Shown here: one piece after another, positions 43,314 through 45,305 of the stretch
How the letters are laid out: the number at the start of each line of letters is the position of its first letter
Numbering within the stretch: the stretch's first letter is position 1
Assembly (NCBI GenBank): GCA_003166375.1
Contig: PMVZ01000249.1
Location: 8,247 to 53,551 of the forward strand
From: Acidimicrobiaceae bacterium
GTDB lineage: Bacteria > Actinomycetota > Acidimicrobiia > Acidimicrobiales > Bog-793
Direction: 5' to 3'
DNA: 45,305 nucleotides
Translations under genes and position numbers: made by a program
Notes under the pieces: generated by a model
What the model was told of the DNA's origin: nothing
The model's database searches: none
Seen by the model: only the letters and a program-made list of their open reading frames with translations

Positions 43314-44282
43314 TTGTTTGTCGATCTGCCACTTGCCGAGCTTCGTGCCTATCTGCCTCAAGTCGACGAGCCCCCCGACTTCGATGAGCACTGGGCGCGC
43401 GAGGTCGATGACGCACGTTCTTGCGATATCAACGCACAGTTCAGATCCGTGAAGACCGCCATCCGCCACGCCGAGGTGTTCGACGTGACCTTCTCCGGCC
43501 ACGGAGGTGACCCCATCAAGGCGTGGCTGCTCATCCCGCACGCGGTCGGCGCGCAGGAGTCGGTGATCGTCGAGTACATCGGCTACGGCGGTGGTCGCGG
43601 CGATCCACTCGACTGGCTCGTCTGGAGCAGCGCCGGCTACCCGCACCTAATCATGGATACCCGCGGCCAAGGGGGTGCCTGGCGAAGCGCCGACACGAAC
43701 GACCTGGGTGACGGCGGCCAGCCGAGCAGTCCCGGCTTTCTCACGAGGGGCATCGGTGATCCACGAAGCTATTACTTCACGCGCCTGTTCATAGACACCG
43801 TCCGAGCCGTTGATGCCGCTAGGGAGCACCCAGACCTTGCCGGCCTACGCGTCGCCACCACAGGAATGAGCCAAGGAGGAGGACTCGCGCTCGCAGCTGC
43901 CCATCTCGCCGAGGGTGTCGTGGCCACACTGCCCGACGTCCCGTTCCTCGCCTACCCCCGTCGTGCTGCCGAGATCACCGCAAGCTTCCCGTATGGCGAA
44001 CTTGCCCAGTACTGCCGGGTCCACCATGACGAGATCGAACAGGTCTTTCGCACGATCTCGTATATCGACGTTGTGAACCACGCGAAGCGCACGGAAGTCC
44101 CGGCACTTTTCTCCGTCGGTCTGCTCGACGACATCACACCCGCATCAACGGTATTCGCTGCGTTCAACCACTACGCGGGCCGGAAGGAGATCGCCGTCTA
44201 CCCCTTTAGCGGCCACGAGGGCGGAGGGACGACTCACATGCAGAAGAAGCTCGATTTTCTTGCCTCGGTCTTGCGAAGTTAG
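43314..44282 (+). CDS. CE7-like acetyl esterase (acetyl xylan esterase / cephalosporin deacetylase family)
   Basis: This is an alpha/beta hydrolase of 322 residues that deacetylates sugars or similar esters. Characteristic elements are YIGYGGGRGDP and MDTRGQGGAWRSADTND, the nucleophile in TTGMSQGGGLALA, an acid in VGLLDDITP, and the histidine in FSGHEGGGTTH: the CE7 pattern (RGQ, GxSQGG, HE). No signal peptide is visible, so it acts inside the cell. The start is TTG at 43314 behind GAGAGGACGGAA. It diverges from deoC. Confidence 0.9.
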   Translation: MFVDLPLAELRAYLPQVDEPPDFDEHWAREVDDARSCDINAQFRSVKTAIRHAEVFDVTFSGHGGDPIKAWLLIPHAVGAQESVIVEYIGYGGGRGDPLDWLVWSSAGYPHLIMDTRGQGGAWRSADTNDLGDGGQPSSPGFLTRGIGDPRSYYFTRLFIDTVRAVDAAREHPDLAGLRVATTGMSQGGGLALAAAHLAEGVVATLPDVPFLAYPRRAAEITASFPYGELAQYCRVHHDEIEQVFRTISYIDVVNHAKRTEVPALFSVGLLDDITPASTVFAAFNHYAGRKEIAVYPFSGHEGGGTTHMQKKLDFLASVLRS

Positions 44283-45264
44283 GAGCCGCTGTTGGACCCG
44301 CGCCGGCCGCCGGTCTCCATCTGCCGGGCTGTGTAGCCGCTGGGGCGCAAGCCAAACACGTCCGCATCCAAGGCAGTCCCTCGTCTGTGGCTGCTTCTGT
44401 TCCCAGCTTTCGTACTGCTCCGGCCATGGCGGAGCAGTGGTCGCCTCGAACGCGTTCGGGAGCAGCGCAGCTTGGCCGGCCTTGGTAACGACCTGCCTGC
44501 GTTGACGTGGGCCTCGGCCCGGCGCTCGCCGGTGTCCCTCGACCGGCATCGTGTCGCTGCCTTCGACGCCTGGCCGCCCGGTTATGAGATCGATTCCGAG
44601 CGTCCTGACGTAGTGATCTCTTGTGGTCCCGATTTGGCCCGTGAGCTGCGATGTGTTCGCTGAGCCGGTCGCCAGCACCGGTTGTCGGGGTTCGAAGACT
44701 CGCAAAGATTACGCAAAGATTTCGCAACCTCTTGTGTGGCGTTTGCCACGGCGATATCGTGCCGTTCCTCGGACCTGTGCCCGAGGGAAAGTTTCTTGTC
44801 ACAGACGGCCAGCCTGGTGTTGGGGGGCGCTTTGGCCAAGACGACGATCAGAGCGGCAGCGGGGCAGGGAGGAGCCTCTCCCTCCGGTGTGTCTCGACCG
44901 CTCCGTCGTGCCGGCGGCATCTCCAGGAGGACCACCGAACGCCCCGGGAAGCGGCCGAACAGCCCGGTGCCAGCGTCTCTCCGACCGCCTACCGTCCCGC
45001 CGCGGGACACACGGGGCAGGGTGGTCGAGGTCAAGCCCTGCTTGACCGGGTCGTTCTTCGCAGAGCTGCTGGACGAGACCGGGCCCGTGATCGGGAACCA
45101 CAAAGCCACCGTCCGGCTTCCCGGTCGCCGCAGCGTGCCCACCGCCGGCACCAGAGCCGCCAGATCGCGCGGTCACGTTGTCGAGGGCTGCCGGCGAATC
45201 GAACCGGCGAGGTTCGGGTAGCCCGCAGATCCAGTGCACACAAGAGAAGGGGGAATAGAGAGGC
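44283..45264. other. About 1 kb with no convincing gene
   Basis: Several frames are open on both strands, but all give arginine/serine/proline-rich products of the kind expected from non-coding high-GC DNA, and none shows a known motif. Features seen are the 11-bp-spaced direct repeats at 44701-44727 and a small hairpin GTGGC-GTTT-GCCAC at 44736-44749. It may be a long regulatory region for the gene starting at 45265/45298, or a decayed gene. Confidence 0.5.
44701..44727 (+). repeat. Direct repeats with 11-bp period, candidate regulator box
   Basis: CGCAAAGATT occurs at 44701-44710 and again at 44712-44721, followed by CGCAA at 44723-44727. The unit therefore recurs every 11 bases, about one helical turn. 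This is the arrangement bound by OmpR/PhoB-type response regulators (Pho boxes have an 11-bp period). The block is also AT-richer than its surroundings. The gene it controls is not clear. Confidence 0.55.
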
Positions 45265-45305
45265 ATGAGGCTGTCAACTAGAAGGAGAGGTAACACGATG
45301 TCCCA
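45265..45305 (+). CDS. Start of a gene cut by the right edge
   Basis: ATG at 45265 (after AGAGAGGC) and a second in-frame ATG at 45298 (after AAGGAGAGG, 7 bases away) open a frame that runs off the window. The second site has the better ribosome signal, so the protein probably begins there. Too little is present to identify it. Confidence 0.4.
   Translation, partial: MRLSTRRRGNTMS

Noticed and set aside
44626-44645. Second DosR-like box (GGTCCCGATTTGGCCCG)
   Set aside because: The two halves are not inverted relative to each other, so it does not form the palindrome.
44582-45221. Overlapping frames of about 180-190 codons on both strands (44682-45221 plus, 44582-45151 minus)
   Set aside because: Neither shows a motif, ribosome site or consistent codon bias, and they exclude each other.
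1-45305. CRISPR arrays, insertion sequences and prophage genes
   Set aside because: No regularly spaced repeats with unique spacers, no transposase or integrase motifs and no phage structural proteins were seen.

Overview
The window is high-GC actinobacterial chromosome. The evidence is a set of actinobacterium-typical families: a fused PafBC activator, an F420-dependent luciferase-like enzyme, a DUF3516 helicase, a DosR/DevR-like response regulator, an MhuD-like haem oxygenase and a TIGR03085 protein. Codon use is strongly GC-rich throughout, and GTG/TTG starts and 4-base stop/start overlaps are common. A deep-branching class such as Acidimicrobiia is plausible, but the sequence does not prove it. 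No tRNA, rRNA, CRISPR array or intact insertion sequence was found.

Layout. 1-3.9 kb: a two-gene conjugation module, a VirD4/TraG-type coupling protein (open at the left edge) converging on a MOBF relaxase whose helicase half has lost its ATPase motifs. 4-7.3 kb: fused PafBC DNA-damage activator and a membrane-anchored esterase, on the same strand as the relaxase. 7.35-10.2 kb: a compact operon of a 53-aa membrane peptide, a cytochrome b6-type di-haem subunit, an unrecognised membrane protein with a large outside domain, and a DosR-like regulator. It is preceded by a DosR-box-like palindrome and is the best candidate for an undescribed system. 10.3-13.1 kb: alkylation repair (Ada-AlkA fusion, Ogt, TIGR03085 protein). 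13.6-18 kb: PAS-GAF-HD-GYP phosphodiesterase, GNAT, glutamate decarboxylase, YgjP-like metallopeptidase. 18.1-19.9 kb: DHA2 efflux pump behind a translationally coupled leader ORF. 20.2-25.1 kb: Dpp/Opp-type ABC importer genes without a binding protein, ending in a class V aminotransferase.

25.2-30.2 kb: LCM-type methyltransferase, VOC protein, small orphan, FMN reductase divergent from an MhuD-like haem monooxygenase, a Ser-Ile-Gly repeat protein, and an Orn/Lys/Arg decarboxylase. 30.2-34 kb: SDR, F420-dependent oxidoreductase, TetR, a tandem-duplicated MarR-like protein, VOC. 34.1-37.5 kb: a four-gene ABC-2 export operon (permease, two complementary degenerate ATPases, terminal TetR) behind a readable sigma70-type promoter overlapped by repeats that look like the TetR operator. 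37.6-44.3 kb: COG4705 membrane protein, S4-domain protein, DUF3516 helicase, small membrane protein, DeoC, and a CE7-like esterase. 44.3-45.3 kb: about 1 kb without a convincing gene, holding 11-bp-spaced direct repeats, then the start of a gene cut by the right edge.

Functional themes: stress (DNA damage, alkylation, possible hypoxia/NO, acid-linked decarboxylases), transport and export, and haem/flavin chemistry. All functions are read from sequence motifs and remembered family patterns; no database search was possible.
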